Part shown: positions 33,177 through 42,394 of the stretch, piece after piece
Numbering within the stretch: position 1 is the stretch's first letter
How the letters are laid out: every line of letters begins with the position of its first letter
Assembly (NCBI GenBank): GCA_019117005.1
Contig: DXAO01000021.1
Coordinates: 1-46,424, forward strand
DNA from: Candidatus Collinsella stercoripullorum
GTDB taxonomy: Bacteria > Actinomycetota > Coriobacteriia > Coriobacteriales > Coriobacteriaceae
DNA: 46,424 nucleotides
Direction: 5' to 3'
Notes under the pieces: generated by a model
Told to the model about the DNA's origin: nothing
Database searches by the model: none
Seen by the model: only the letters and a program-made list of their open reading frames with translations
Made by a program: the position numbers and the translations under genes

Positions 33177-33393
33177 GCGCCCCAGCATAGCAGACGGCCG
33201 GCCTCGCGCATCGCGCCGTCGCGGCCTGCGGTCCGCGCCGTCGCGCGCCTTACGGGGGCCTTGCGTCTTTGTGCACGGGGCGTGGGCGTCCCGGGCGCGT
33301 CCGGGCGAGCGGCTATAATGGGACCCCATCGCGAACGCGACGGCGCCGGCGGGATGGGCCCGCCCGCCCCGCGCGTCGAAAGGAGCCCCGCCC

Positions 33394-34458
33394 ATGATCG
33401 ATGTGGCCGTCCTCTTCGGTGGCATCTCCACCGAGCACGATATCTCGCTCAAATCCGCCGACAACGTCATCCGCCAGCTTCCGCGCGACCGCTTCCGCCC
33501 CGTGCTGATCGGCATCGACCGCGACGGCGCGTGGTTCCACTACGCCGGCGACGTCGACGACGTGGTGACCGGCGCGTGGGAGGAGCACGACTGCAACCCC
33601 GTGGTGCTCATCCCCGGTCGCGGCGAGGGCGCCCGCGGCGGCTTCCTGGAGCTCGCGGACGGCGAGTTCTCCGAGCTTCCCGTCGACGTGGTGCTGCCCG
33701 TCCTGCACGGCCAGGGCGGCGAGGACGGCACGGTGCAGGGCGCGCTCGAGTGCTGCGGGGTGCCCTACGTGGGCTGCGGCGTCATGGCGAGCGCCGTGTG
33801 CATGGACAAGGACGCCTCGCACCGCATCGCCGCCGCGGCCGGCGTGCGCTCGCCCGCCTGCGAGGTGCTCTACCGCGGCGCCTCAGACGAGGCCTGCGCC
33901 GCCGCCGTCGAGCGCTGCGGGGGCTTCCCGGTCTTCGTGAAGCCCGCCCGCGGCGGCTCGTCCATCGGCGTGTCCAAGGCCGCCGACGAGGCCGCGTACC
34001 GCGAGGCGCTCGCGCAGGCGTTCGCGCTCGACGAGAAGGTCGCCGTGGAGGAGGCCATCACGGGCGTCGAGGTCGGCTGCGCCATCATGGGCGACGCCGT
34101 GCGCGGCACCGAGATGGGCGAGGTCGACGAGATCGTCATCACCGGCGACGGCTTCTTCCGCATCCACCTGGAGAAGGATCCGGGCGCCAACACCGAGCTC
34201 CGCTGCCCTGCGGACCTCCCCGCCGACGTCATGGCGCGCGTGCGCGATGCGGGCCGCACCGTCTACGAGGCCCTCGGCTGCTCCGGCTTCGCCCGGGTCG
34301 ACCTGTTCGTCACCCCGGAGGGCGAGGTCGTGTTCAACGAGGTCAACTCCACGCCGGGCCTCACGTACTACTCGCGCTTCCCGCAGATGATGCGTGTCGC
34401 CGGCCGCGAGCTGGGAGCGGTGCTCGCCGAGCTCATCGATGCCGAGCTGGCGCGGTAG
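33394..34458 (+). CDS. D-alanine ligase with VanA-like omega loop
   Basis: The 354-residue ATP-grasp ligase has the Ddl plan: VLFGGISTEHDISLKSA, VLHGQGGEDGTVQGALE, FVKPARGGSSIGV, and the C-terminal ARVDLFVTPEGEVVFNEVNS. Where ordinary Ddl enzymes have an omega loop with a Tyr (FYDYEAKY-type), this one has GFFRIHLEKDP (about 253-263), matching the FRIHQE loop of VanA/VanB D-Ala-D-Lac ligases. The stretch EVGCAIMG then GEVDEI is also Van-like. The product may be D-Ala-D-Lac rather than D-Ala-D-Ala. No vanH or vanX is adjacent. A TATAAT lies at 33314 with no clear -35. The ATG at 33394 follows AAAGGAG. Confidence 0.9.
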   Translation: MIDVAVLFGGISTEHDISLKSADNVIRQLPRDRFRPVLIGIDRDGAWFHYAGDVDDVVTGAWEEHDCNPVVLIPGRGEGARGGFLELADGEFSELPVDVVLPVLHGQGGEDGTVQGALECCGVPYVGCGVMASAVCMDKDASHRIAAAAGVRSPACEVLYRGASDEACAAAVERCGGFPVFVKPARGGSSIGVSKAADEAAYREALAQAFALDEKVAVEEAITGVEVGCAIMGDAVRGTEMGEVDEIVITGDGFFRIHLEKDPGANTELRCPADLPADVMARVRDAGRTVYEALGCSGFARVDLFVTPEGEVVFNEVNSTPGLTYYSRFPQMMRVAGRELGAVLAELIDAELAR

Positions 34459-34560
34459 CGCCGCGTCCCGCGGTGCAGGGCGGCGCGATATTCGGGTATA
34501 GTGACCATCACGTGTCCGCGCCCATCCGGGGCGCGGCGGCGACATGAAATGAGGGACGAT

Positions 34561-34989
34561 ATGTCCAACCAGGGCAAGAAGGTCCGCGCTCACTACCGCG
34601 GCACGCTCGATGACGGCACGCAGTTCGACTCGAGCTACGACCGCGGCGAGCCGATCGAGTTCACCTGCGGGGCGCATCAGATGATCGCCGGCTTCGACGC
34701 CGCCGTCATGGACATGGAGGTGGGCGAGAAGAAGACCGTCCACATCCCGTGCGCCGAGGCGTACGGCGAGCGCCGCGAGGACCTCGTGCTGCACTTCCCG
34801 GCCGATCAGGTCCCCAACATCGAGCAGATCCACGTGGGCGACCGCCTGTTCCTGTCCGGCCCCGGCGGCCAGCCGGTGCCCGTGACGGTGATCGAGGTCG
34901 ACGCCGAGGGCGTGCGGCTCGATGCCAACCACGAGATGGCCGGCAAGGACCTCAACTTCGACATCGAACTCGTCGAGGTGCTCGACTAG
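34561..34989 (+). CDS. SlyD-type FKBP peptidyl-prolyl cis-trans isomerase
   Basis: The 142-residue protein begins VRAHYRGTLDDGTQFDSSYD, followed by GEPIEFTCGAHQMIAGFDAA and MEVGEKKTVHIPCAEAYGER. This is the FKBP half, then the insert-in-flap chaperone domain (about 68-125) typical of SlyD. The His-rich nickel tail of E. coli SlyD is missing. It catalyses proline isomerisation and acts as a cytoplasmic chaperone. The ATG at 34561 follows GAGGGA; upstream in-frame codons cross a TATAGT promoter element (34497). Confidence 0.93.
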   Translation: MSNQGKKVRAHYRGTLDDGTQFDSSYDRGEPIEFTCGAHQMIAGFDAAVMDMEVGEKKTVHIPCAEAYGERREDLVLHFPADQVPNIEQIHVGDRLFLSGPGGQPVPVTVIEVDAEGVRLDANHEMAGKDLNFDIELVEVLD

Positions 34990-35061
34990 CCCGGCCGTCC
35001 CGACCCGGAGGCGACGCCGGCGGTGGCGGGATGGGGCTCTGGAGGTCCTGTGGATGAGGGT

Positions 35062-35114
35062 TTGCCATGGGCAACTTCCTGCGGTAGTATAGTTCGACAT
35101 CGTTAACTACTGCC
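35062..35114 (+). promoter_or_regulatory. Promoter and dyad operator of the DtxR/MntR-like gene
   Basis: TTGCCA (35062-35067) and TAGTAT (35085-35090) are 17 bp apart. An interrupted dyad, ATAGTT (35089-35094) with AACTAC (35105-35110), plus flanking GGTAGT/ACTACTGCC, covers the -10 and start region. It resembles the palindrome at 40104 upstream of the Mn-exporter-like gene (ATAGTTT/AAACTAT), which suggests a shared regulator, possibly this gene's own product. Confidence 0.65.
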
Positions 35115-35126
35115 GAGAGGGTTGCA

Positions 35127-35492
35127 ATGAGACTGCGCGAATCGGGTGAGGACTACCTGGAGGCCATCCTGATGCTCCAGCAGGAGCGCGGGGCGGTGCG
35201 CGCGATCGATATCGCGGAGCGCCTGGGCGTCACCAAGGCGAGCGTATCGAAGGCCCTGACCAACCTCGAGCAACGCGGTTGCGTCGAGGTCGTGCGCCGC
35301 GACGTCCGCCTCACGGAGGAGGGCTCGTCGCTGGCCCACGAGGTCCTGGAGCGCCACGTCTTCTTCCGCGACCTGCTCGTCGCCGCGGGCGTCGAGCCCG
35401 GGCTCGCGGCCGAGGAGGCCTGCCATATGGAGCACTGCCTGTCCGACGACAGCTTCCAGAAGCTCAGGGCGCATCTGGGGCAGGCGGCGTAG
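35127..35492 (+). CDS. Short DtxR/MntR-family metal-dependent regulator
   Basis: The 121-residue protein has a winged helix (EDYLEAILMLQQERGAVRAI, RLGVTKASVSKALTNLEQRG) and a short dimerisation helix pair, without the SH3-like domain of DtxR. Ligands line up with MntR numbering: Asp9, Glu12, His77, Glu102, His103, but residue 99 is Cys instead of the Mn-type Glu, as in the iron sensor DtxR. So metal preference is uncertain. The start follows GAGAGGG. It ends near the terminator-like hairpin at 35542, tail to tail with the P-type ATPase gene. Confidence 0.9.
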   Translation: MRLRESGEDYLEAILMLQQERGAVRAIDIAERLGVTKASVSKALTNLEQRGCVEVVRRDVRLTEEGSSLAHEVLERHVFFRDLLVAAGVEPGLAAEEACHMEHCLSDDSFQKLRAHLGQAA

Positions 35493-35538
35493 CGGGGCCC
35501 CGCGCCCCCGCGGCGCGCCCTCGAAAGCCGAGATGGGG

Positions 35539-35584
35539 AAAACCGCCCCCGGGGCTGCCGTGCGACCGGCGCCCCGGGGGCGGT
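35539..35584 (-). terminator. Strong terminator of the P-type ATPase operon, perhaps bidirectional
   Basis: A perfect 13-bp stem (ACCGCCCCCGGGG/CCCCGGGGGCGGT) with a 17-nt loop. On the minus strand it is followed by TTTT. On the plus strand, after the DtxR/MntR gene, no T-run follows, so termination in that direction would be weaker. Confidence 0.85.
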
Positions 35585-35645
35585 CTCGCTCTCGGTGCGG
35601 GGCCCGTGGCCGCGGCTCCGCACCGGATCCGCCGGGCCGCGCCGG

Positions 35646-37562
<1,917 letters not shown>

Positions 37563-37646
37563 GATGGATCACCTGGATGGTTCGAACTCGGATGGTCGAC
37601 GGGATAGGGGCGCCTGCCGGTTCCAGCCGCCCGTGCGCCGCGCACG

Positions 37647-37865
37647 CTAGCGCAGGATCTCGCAGTCGGGCTCGATATCGGCGGTGAGCTCGACCACGCG
37701 GTCGAGGACCTCGTCGAACCGGTCGTCGGCGGCGATGAGGGTGAGCTTCTGGGTCAGGAAGTTGACGGTCGCCTTCTCCACGCCGTCGAGCTTGCAGATG
37801 GCGTCCTGGAGCTTCTGGGCGCAGTTGGCGCAGTCGATCTCGTCGAGTTTGAAGGTCTTGCGCAT
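37647..37865 (-). CDS. Free-standing HMA-domain metal-binding protein
   Basis: The 72-residue protein is a single heavy-metal-associated domain with DCANCAQKLQDAICKLDGVE; the DCANC site and following VNFLTQKLTLI strand resemble the N-terminal domains of CadA/ZntA pumps rather than copper chaperones. It probably delivers or senses Zn/Cd for the ATPase encoded next. The start follows GGAA. It is the middle gene of the operon. Confidence 0.92.
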   Translation of the reverse strand: MRKTFKLDEIDCANCAQKLQDAICKLDGVEKATVNFLTQKLTLIAADDRFDEVLDRVVELTADIEPDCEILR

Positions 37866-37985
37866 GATGGTTCCTTTCAGACGGTGCCCCGTGGGGAGGC
37901 GGGGCGGTCGGGCGTGCGGGGCGGCCTGCGTGCCGCGGTTCGCGTGACGGGGGGCGGTGCGGGCTGCGGGGCCGTACTCGCCCGC

Positions 37986-38372
37986 TCACTCGCAGATGTG
38001 GCTCATGCCCTGGTTGAGCATGGTGTACACGTGGTCATCCGCCAGCGAGTAGTTGATGTTGCGCCCGTCGCGCCGGAACTTCACCAGATGCGACTGCTTC
38101 AGGATGCGCAGCTGGTGCGATACGGCGGACTGGGAGGTCGAGGTCGCCTCGGCGATATCGGCCACGCAAAGCTCGCGTCCCATGAGGGCGTAGAGGATCT
38201 TGATGCGCGTGGTATCGCTGAACACCTTGAACAGGTCGGCGAGGTCGTAGAGCAGCTCCTCGTCCGGCAGGTCCTCCGAAGAGCAGGACGTGGCGAGGGG
38301 CGGGGCGCTCACGGCGGAGGTATCGTCGATGCTCGGCTCGTCTACGTCCTCCCTGATGCGGTTCGAACTCAT
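37986..38372 (-). CDS. ArsR/SmtB-family metal-sensing repressor
   Basis: The 128-residue protein has the ArsR winged helix (RIKILYALMGRELCVADIAE, TSQSAVSHQLRILKQSHLVK). At the C-terminus, ADDHVYTMLNQGMSHICE carries the alpha-5 zinc site pattern DxH...HxxE of SmtB/CzrA. A Cys in RELCVAD and a Cys in the N-terminal SCSSED stretch could form a second, CadC-like site. Metal binding should release it from DNA. The start follows AAAGGAA. It is the first gene of the operon with two palindromes in its promoter. Confidence 0.95.
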   Translation of the reverse strand: MSSNRIREDVDEPSIDDTSAVSAPPLATSCSSEDLPDEELLYDLADLFKVFSDTTRIKILYALMGRELCVADIAEATSTSQSAVSHQLRILKQSHLVKFRRDGRNINYSLADDHVYTMLNQGMSHICE

Positions 38373-38386
38373 ATCGTTCCTTTCTC

Positions 38387-38446
38387 ATATGAACAGTCGT
38401 TCATACATTATGTCTCTGATTATATGAGCGTATGTTCATATGTCAA
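38387..38446 (-). promoter_or_regulatory. Promoter and twin ArsR operators of the metal-resistance operon
   Basis: On the minus strand TTGACA (38441-38446) and TATAAT (38419-38424) are consensus boxes 16 bp apart. One operator, ATATGAGC...GTTCATAT (38422-38441), fills the spacer; a second, TATGAAC-AGTC-GTTCATA (38388-38405), lies just downstream of the start. Both have the usual ArsR/SmtB half-site TATGAAC/GTTCATA. Occupancy would block RNA polymerase directly. Confidence 0.92.
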
Positions 38447-38462
38447 GAACGATTTGGGGGTC

Positions 38463-38546
38463 GGTTCCGTTGCGTTTGGGAGCGGTTCCATCCCGCCACC
38501 AGCTCGGGGCTGATTTCCAGTTGGTTCCGTTGCGCGTGGGAACGGT
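38463..38546. repeat. Two direct repeats exactly 60 bp apart
   Basis: The 24-bp unit GGTTCCGTTGCG...GGGA.CGGT occurs at 38463-38486 and 38523-38546. Each can fold with its GTTCC/GGAAC ends, perfectly in the second copy. They sit in the gap after the metal-operon promoter and before the small HTH gene. Function unknown. Confidence 0.65.
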
Positions 38547-38609
38547 GGGGCGACGACGCGACGCGGCGGCGGCGGGGGGGGGTCGGCTCCCGGCATCGCA
38601 GATGCGTCG

Positions 38610-38879
38610 ATGCGGGAGGAGATGACCTCGCGCGTCTCCCGGGCCGCGGGTGTGGCGCTCTGGTTCTGCCGGGTCGGCTTCGTGCTCTGCATCCTCTCCA
38701 TCGCGATCGGCATCTCGCCGGTGAACCTCTCGCGCATCAGGACCGGCAAGATCAACGCCGTGCGCTTCTCCACCTTGGAGGCCATGTGCCGCGCGCTCGA
38801 TTGCCAGCCGGAAGACCTACTGGAGTACATCCCCGATGACGAGGCGCCCGAGCATATGGGGCTGACCGACGAGGGGTGA
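38610..38879 (+). CDS. Small HTH protein with an out-of-family N-terminus (possible deletion fusion)
   Basis: From about residue 33 this 89-residue frame matches YozG-type Cro/C1 regulators: IGISPVNLSRIRTGKINAVR, then STLEAMCRALDCQPEDLLEY. The first part (SRAAGVALWFCRVGFVLCIL) looks instead like the first membrane helix of DUF2975-type proteins, the usual neighbours of YozG genes. So an in-frame deletion may have joined a truncated membrane-protein gene to a truncated regulator lacking its first HTH helix. A natural fusion or a wrong start cannot be excluded. Starts at 38610 or 38622 both have imperfect SD spacing. Confidence 0.5.
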   Translation: MREEMTSRVSRAAGVALWFCRVGFVLCILSIAIGISPVNLSRIRTGKINAVRFSTLEAMCRALDCQPEDLLEYIPDDEAPEHMGLTDEG

Positions 38880-38940
38880 CGCCTCGGGCGAGCTTCCTCC
38901 CGCGGTTCCGGCAGCGGGCGGGTACCATGGTAGGGGCGAC

Positions 38941-39034
38941 GGGTTGTTCGGGGACGGGGTCGTCTCAACCCATCAGACGGGCCCTTCGCGTTCATGAAAG
39001 ATAAGTTGAAACGAACCCGTCTCCAAACAGCCCA
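38941..39034. repeat. Inverted pair of GGGGACGGGTTCGTTT repeats
   Basis: A plus-oriented copy (38941-38973, GGGTTGTTCGGGGACGGGGT...) and a minus-oriented copy (39003-39034) face each other across 29 bp and can pair into a long hairpin. They lie between the convergent small HTH and exonuclease genes, next to the exonuclease terminator. This is the only inverted doublet found. Confidence 0.8.
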
Positions 39035-39041
39035 TCCAATG

Positions 39042-39089
39042 AAAAAACGCGGGCCCTTGCCGGAATGCCGTCCGGCAAGGGCCCGCGTT
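39042..39089 (-). terminator. Intrinsic terminator of the exonuclease gene
   Basis: A perfect 18-bp stem (39046-39063 with 39072-39089, loop 8 nt) followed on the minus strand by TTTTTT. It begins 24 bp after the exonuclease stop. Confidence 0.95.
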
Positions 39090-39113
39090 GCAAGCGGATA
39101 TGAGGCGTCTCGC

Positions 39114-40079
39114 TTACGCCTTGAACATGGATTTGCGATTAAACTCCGCCTGGACGGTGCGCAGCATGAGGTCGGTGTCCTCGAGGCCCAGATGGCGCTC
39201 GTCGGCGTCGGCGGCCAGCGTCCCGCGGCGCCGCGCCCAGTTCTCGAGGCTCGCCGGCGCGCTCTCGCGCGGCAGGGTGCGGACCTCCTCGTCGATGGAG
39301 CGGCAGATCTGGCGCGTGTCGATGGGGAGGATCTTGCCGGCACGCCGCGCCTCCGCGTAGCCGGGCAGGTGCATCATGAACCAGGAGTCCTCGAACGCGG
39401 CGTTGTGCGCCATGTAGGGGTACTTCTTCATGAGCTTGAGCAGCGTCTTGTGCAGAGCCGCGTCCTGGCGGAAGGGCGTCTTGCCGTCGAGGTCGGACCA
39501 CTGGATATGGTGGATGTCCGCCAGCGGCACGCCGGCCTCGCGGTACATCTCGGGCAGGCCGCAGTAGTGGGTCTCGGCGTCGTGCGGGACGGCGTCGCTC
39601 GTCATCTCCATGACCTCCCAGCCGACGTTGATGATGTAGCCGCGCTCCGGCGCGCGCCCGGTGGTCTCGATGTCGATGCCCAGAACGCAGCCCTTGATGG
39701 GCTTGCGCACCCATTCCACGGCGTAGGCGTCGCGGTCGCCGCGGACGGCGCGCGCGACGACGCCGGCGCCGCGACCCTGCAGCTTGCCGATGCCCGCGCA
39801 GGTGTCCTCGTCGGACAGCGAGCGCGCGAGCAGCGGGCTCGACAGGTTGCGCAGGCGGACCTCGCCGATCTGGTCGCACAGCTCGCGGTTGCGGTCGGCG
39901 AGCTCGAGGATCACGTCGAACGAGAAGCCCGGCTCGTCGTTTGCGCGCCATTCGTCGAGAAGCGCCTTGATGGCCTCCTCGCCGCGCTGGCGCTCGGATT
40001 CCATCGCGTCGTAGTCGCCGTAGATGAACATGGGGATGAAGGGCTGCATGGAGTACTCAAGTGCCTGATTGACGTTCAC
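39114..40079 (-). CDS. DEDDh-family 3'-5' exonuclease
   Basis: The 321-residue protein has, from about residue 130, the DnaQ-like exonuclease motifs: GIDIETTGRAPERGYIINVG (Exo I, DxE), HNAAFEDSWFM (Exo II) and HLGLEDTDLM (Exo III, HxxxxD). The N-terminal 125 residues are helical, charged and not from a family I recognise. DEDDh enzymes remove nucleotides from DNA or RNA 3' ends. GTG at 40079 has GGAAGG 8 nt upstream; a GTG at 40088 would overlap that SD. It diverges from the Mn-exporter-like gene; the two share a 147-bp control region. Confidence 0.87.
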   Translation of the reverse strand: MNVNQALEYSMQPFIPMFIYGDYDAMESERQRGEEAIKALLDEWRANDEPGFSFDVILELADRNRELCDQIGEVRLRNLSSPLLARSLSDEDTCAGIGKLQGRGAGVVARAVRGDRDAYAVEWVRKPIKGCVLGIDIETTGRAPERGYIINVGWEVMEMTSDAVPHDAETHYCGLPEMYREAGVPLADIHHIQWSDLDGKTPFRQDAALHKTLLKLMKKYPYMAHNAAFEDSWFMMHLPGYAEARRAGKILPIDTRQICRSIDEEVRTLPRESAPASLENWARRRGTLAADADERHLGLEDTDLMLRTVQAEFNRKSMFKA

Positions 40080-40103
40080 GCGCGTCACCTTCCGATTTCG
40101 TGA

Positions 40104-40137
40104 ATAGTTTGCCTTATGAAACTATCGTGGATACAAT
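40104..40137 (+). promoter_or_regulatory. Promoter with MntR-like box upstream of the Mn-exporter-like gene
   Basis: TTGCCT (40109-40114) and TACAAT (40132-40137) are 17 bp apart. A perfect palindrome, ATAGTTT-GCCTTATG-AAACTAT (40104-40125), spans the -35 and contains TTTGCCTTATGAAAC, close to the Bacillus MntR box TTTGCCTTAAGGAAAC. A second, imperfect dyad (TGAAGG.../...CCTTTCA, 40172-40191) lies in the leader. The promoter fit is good; the regulator is inferred. Confidence 0.75.
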
Positions 40138-40226
40138 ACCTGAATCCGCGGCGCGTCGTTTGCCCGCCGCATGAAGGGTACTAACCTTTCACAGGTACTC
40201 GATTATACGAAAGGGAGCGCCGCTCC

Positions 40227-41354
40227 ATGGAACTTCTGCTTCACGTCCTCGAGCACGCATTCGAGGACACCTGGCCGCTCGTGCCCTTCCTGCTCGTCAC
40301 CTACCTCGTCCTCGAGGCGCTCGAGCACGCCGCGGGCGAGCGCGTCGATGCGGCGGTCCGCCGCGCCGGCGCCGCGGGGCCCGTGGTGGGCGCCCTGCTG
40401 GGCATCGTGCCGCAGTGCGGGTTCTCGGCGATGGGCGCCACGCTCTACGCGGGTCGCGTCGTGACGCTCGGCACGCTCGTCGCGGTGTTCCTGTCCACAT
40501 CAGATGAGATGCTGCCGCTGCTGGTGGCCGAGCGGGCGGATGCGGCGCCCCTCGCGCAGATCCTGATCGCCAAGGCCGCCCTCGCCGCGGCGACCGGCCT
40601 CGCCATCGACCTCGTCCTGCGCGCGCTGAGCCGCAACGCCCGCGCTCACGCCGCCCTGCGCCGCCTGGCGCGCGGCGCGGCGCCGTCGGAGCCGTCCGCC
40701 GCGCCGGGCGCGCCCTCACGCGACCTCATCGACGAGCTCGCCGAGGCGGGCGAGGGCGCCGAGCACATCCACCGCCTCTGCGAGCGCGACCGCTGCGGAT
40801 GCGGGGCGGGGCACGGGGGCGTGTCCGCCCCCGACGCTGACCGCGGATGCGGGGGCCATCCCCACGGACATGGGCACGAGCACGGCCACGGGCATGAGCA
40901 CGGCCACGGCGGCCATGGGTGCTGCGGTCACGATCGCGAGCACGGCGGCACCGGCTCCGCCGTCCGCTCCATCGTCCTGAGCGCCCTGTCCCACACCGTG
41001 CAGGTGACCGTGTTCATCTTCCTGGTCACCTGCGTGCTCGTGGCACTGCTGGAGACGGTGGGCGAGCCGGCGCTGTCGGCCTTCCTCTCCGGGAACCGAG
41101 CGCTCGCGGTGTTCGCCGCCGCGCTCGTGGGCCTCGTGCCCAACTGCGCGGCGAGCGTCGTGATCACCCAGCTCTACCTCGAGGGCGTGCTCGGCTTCGG
41201 CGCGCTCATGGCGGGTTCCCTCGTGAGCGCCGGCGTGGGCTACCTCGTGCTGTTCCGCACCAACCGCAACGCCCGCGAGAACGCCATCGTCCTCGTGCTG
41301 ATCTACGCGGTCGGCGTCTTCTGGGGCCTCGTCCTGTCCGGCTTCGGGATGTGA
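40227..41354 (+). CDS. Putative 10-TM manganese/heavy-metal exporter (ArsP_2 type)
   Basis: The 375-residue protein has two sets of about five helices related to each other: GIVPQCGFSAMGATLYAGRV in the first half and GLVPNCAASVVITQLYLEGV in the second. A roughly 115-residue hydrophilic linker between them (about 145-255) contains a His/Gly/Cys-rich metal-binding run (HPHGHGHEHGHGHEHGHG region). This is the plan of the putative manganese transporter family (PF11449). The MntR-like box upstream supports a manganese role, but transport has not been read from sequence. The ATG at 40227 follows AGGGAG. It is followed by a repeat and the convergent YaiI gene. Confidence 0.87.
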   Translation: MELLLHVLEHAFEDTWPLVPFLLVTYLVLEALEHAAGERVDAAVRRAGAAGPVVGALLGIVPQCGFSAMGATLYAGRVVTLGTLVAVFLSTSDEMLPLLVAERADAAPLAQILIAKAALAAATGLAIDLVLRALSRNARAHAALRRLARGAAPSEPSAAPGAPSRDLIDELAEAGEGAEHIHRLCERDRCGCGAGHGGVSAPDADRGCGGHPHGHGHEHGHGHEHGHGGHGCCGHDREHGGTGSAVRSIVLSALSHTVQVTVFIFLVTCVLVALLETVGEPALSAFLSGNRALAVFAAALVGLVPNCAASVVITQLYLEGVLGFGALMAGSLVSAGVGYLVLFRTNRNARENAIVLVLIYAVGVFWGLVLSGFGM

Positions 41355-41376
41355 TGCGGAGTCGCGCACCTGTCGA

Positions 41377-41413
41377 GATGGGTTGGTTGGGGACGGGTTC
41401 GTTTCAACCCATC
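41377..41413 (+). repeat. Best-formed copy of the GGGGACGGGTTCGTTT repeat
   Basis: Perfect 9-bp inverted ends GATGGGTTG (41377-41385) and CAACCCATC (41405-41413) flank the core TTGGGGACGGGTTCGTTT. It lies between convergent genes, 22 bp after one stop and 37 bp beyond the other. Confidence 0.88.
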
Positions 41414-41450
41414 GGGCCGCGCGTCCGCCGGGACGCCCCTTCGGTCCCTT

Positions 41451-41981
41451 CTAGCTCAGCAGCTGCGCGAGGTTGCGCGCGAACCGCTCGCGATCCTCGG
41501 CGGTGAAGGCCGCGGGCCCGCGCGTGCGCCCGCCCGCTCGGCGCACCTTCTTCTCCTCATGGCGGATGAACAGGTCCATGTCGATCGTCGCCCGCGTGTA
41601 GACGCGGCCGCGGACCCCGATGGCCTCGGCGCCGCGGCCGAGCGCCATGCTCGCCAGCCCGATATCCTGGGTGACGACGACATCGCCCGCCTCGAGCAGC
41701 TCGACGATGGCGAAGTCCGCGCTGTCGGCGCCGATCGGAACCTCGACGATGTCGACCCAGAAGCCGGGGCGGTCCGCCGAGCCCCCGCGGGCATGGCCGG
41801 CGTCGCGCGGGTCGTCGCGCCTGATGTGCCGCGCGAGGTTCTGCGTGGTGTTGCCGACGATGACGACGGGCACGCGGGCGCGTCGCGCGCAGGCGAGGGC
41901 CTCGCGTACGACGGGGCAGGCGTCGGCATCGATGATCAGCGCGCGGCCTCTCGGCGCGCGGGGCGTATCGTCGGGCGACAT
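41451..41981 (-). CDS. YaiI/YqxD family (DUF188) protein
   Basis: The 176-residue protein matches UPF0178: ALIIDADACPVVREALACAR, VVIVGNTTQNL, VPIGADSADFAIVELLEAGD, VVTQDIGLASMALGRGAEAI, and the C-terminal FTAEDRERFARNLAQLL. The fold resembles PIN-like nucleases, with Asp residues in DADACP, GADSAD and TQDIGLA; activity is not established. The ATG at 41981 follows AAGGAGG. The small membrane protein gene lies 8 bp upstream on the same strand, so they form an operon. Confidence 0.93.
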   Translation of the reverse strand: MSPDDTPRAPRGRALIIDADACPVVREALACARRARVPVVIVGNTTQNLARHIRRDDPRDAGHARGGSADRPGFWVDIVEVPIGADSADFAIVELLEAGDVVVTQDIGLASMALGRGAEAIGVRGRVYTRATIDMDLFIRHEEKKVRRAGGRTRGPAAFTAEDRERFARNLAQLLS

Positions 41982-41989
41982 GGCCCTCC

Positions 41990-42310
41990 TTAGCTGGGGG
42001 ACGACAGGAACAGGAACCAGATGAAGAAGATCAGGTAGGGCACGCTCAAGAGGTAGAGCGCGCCCGCGACGAGCGGCCATGCCCCGGGTCCGCGGCCGGC
42101 GGCCTCGCGCTCGGGGCGCTTGCGGTGCAGGCGCACGGTGATGGCGACGGCCCCGGCGAGCATGGCGACGGATGCCAGGGCGTACCCCACCATCGCCAGG
42201 AGCAGGCCGATGCTCAAAGCGAGCAGCGGCGCGAGCACGAGGGCGCAGCCGCAGCCCCCGGGGCTGTACAGCCGTCCGCCCGCCGACCCGGTCCTGCGTC
42301 GGTCTCCCAT
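41990..42310 (-). CDS. Small membrane protein upstream of the YaiI gene
   Basis: The 106-residue protein has a basic, Gly-rich start with a GGCGCA patch, then two hydrophobic segments that may form a hairpin (about 22-60), a basic loop RLHRKRPEREAAGRGPG, and a third segment ending the chain (LVAGALYLLSVPYLIFFIWF). I recognise no family. The start at 42310 has a GGGTG 4 nt upstream. Translational linkage to the YaiI gene is likely. Function unknown. Confidence 0.7.
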   Translation of the reverse strand: MGDRRRTGSAGGRLYSPGGCGCALVLAPLLALSIGLLLAMVGYALASVAMLAGAVAITVRLHRKRPEREAAGRGPGAWPLVAGALYLLSVPYLIFFIWFLFLSSPS

Positions 42311-42394
42311 GGTGCACCCGCCTCCTCGACCGCATCCTCCGATATCAGGGTAGCAGAGGACGCGTCTCCCGCCATGGGGCGTCTGCCATAGGGG

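Noticed and set aside
33394..34458. A vancomycin resistance cluster
   Set aside because: Only the ligase-like gene is present; no vanH, vanX, vanR or vanS is in the window. The loop similarity is reported as a finding instead.
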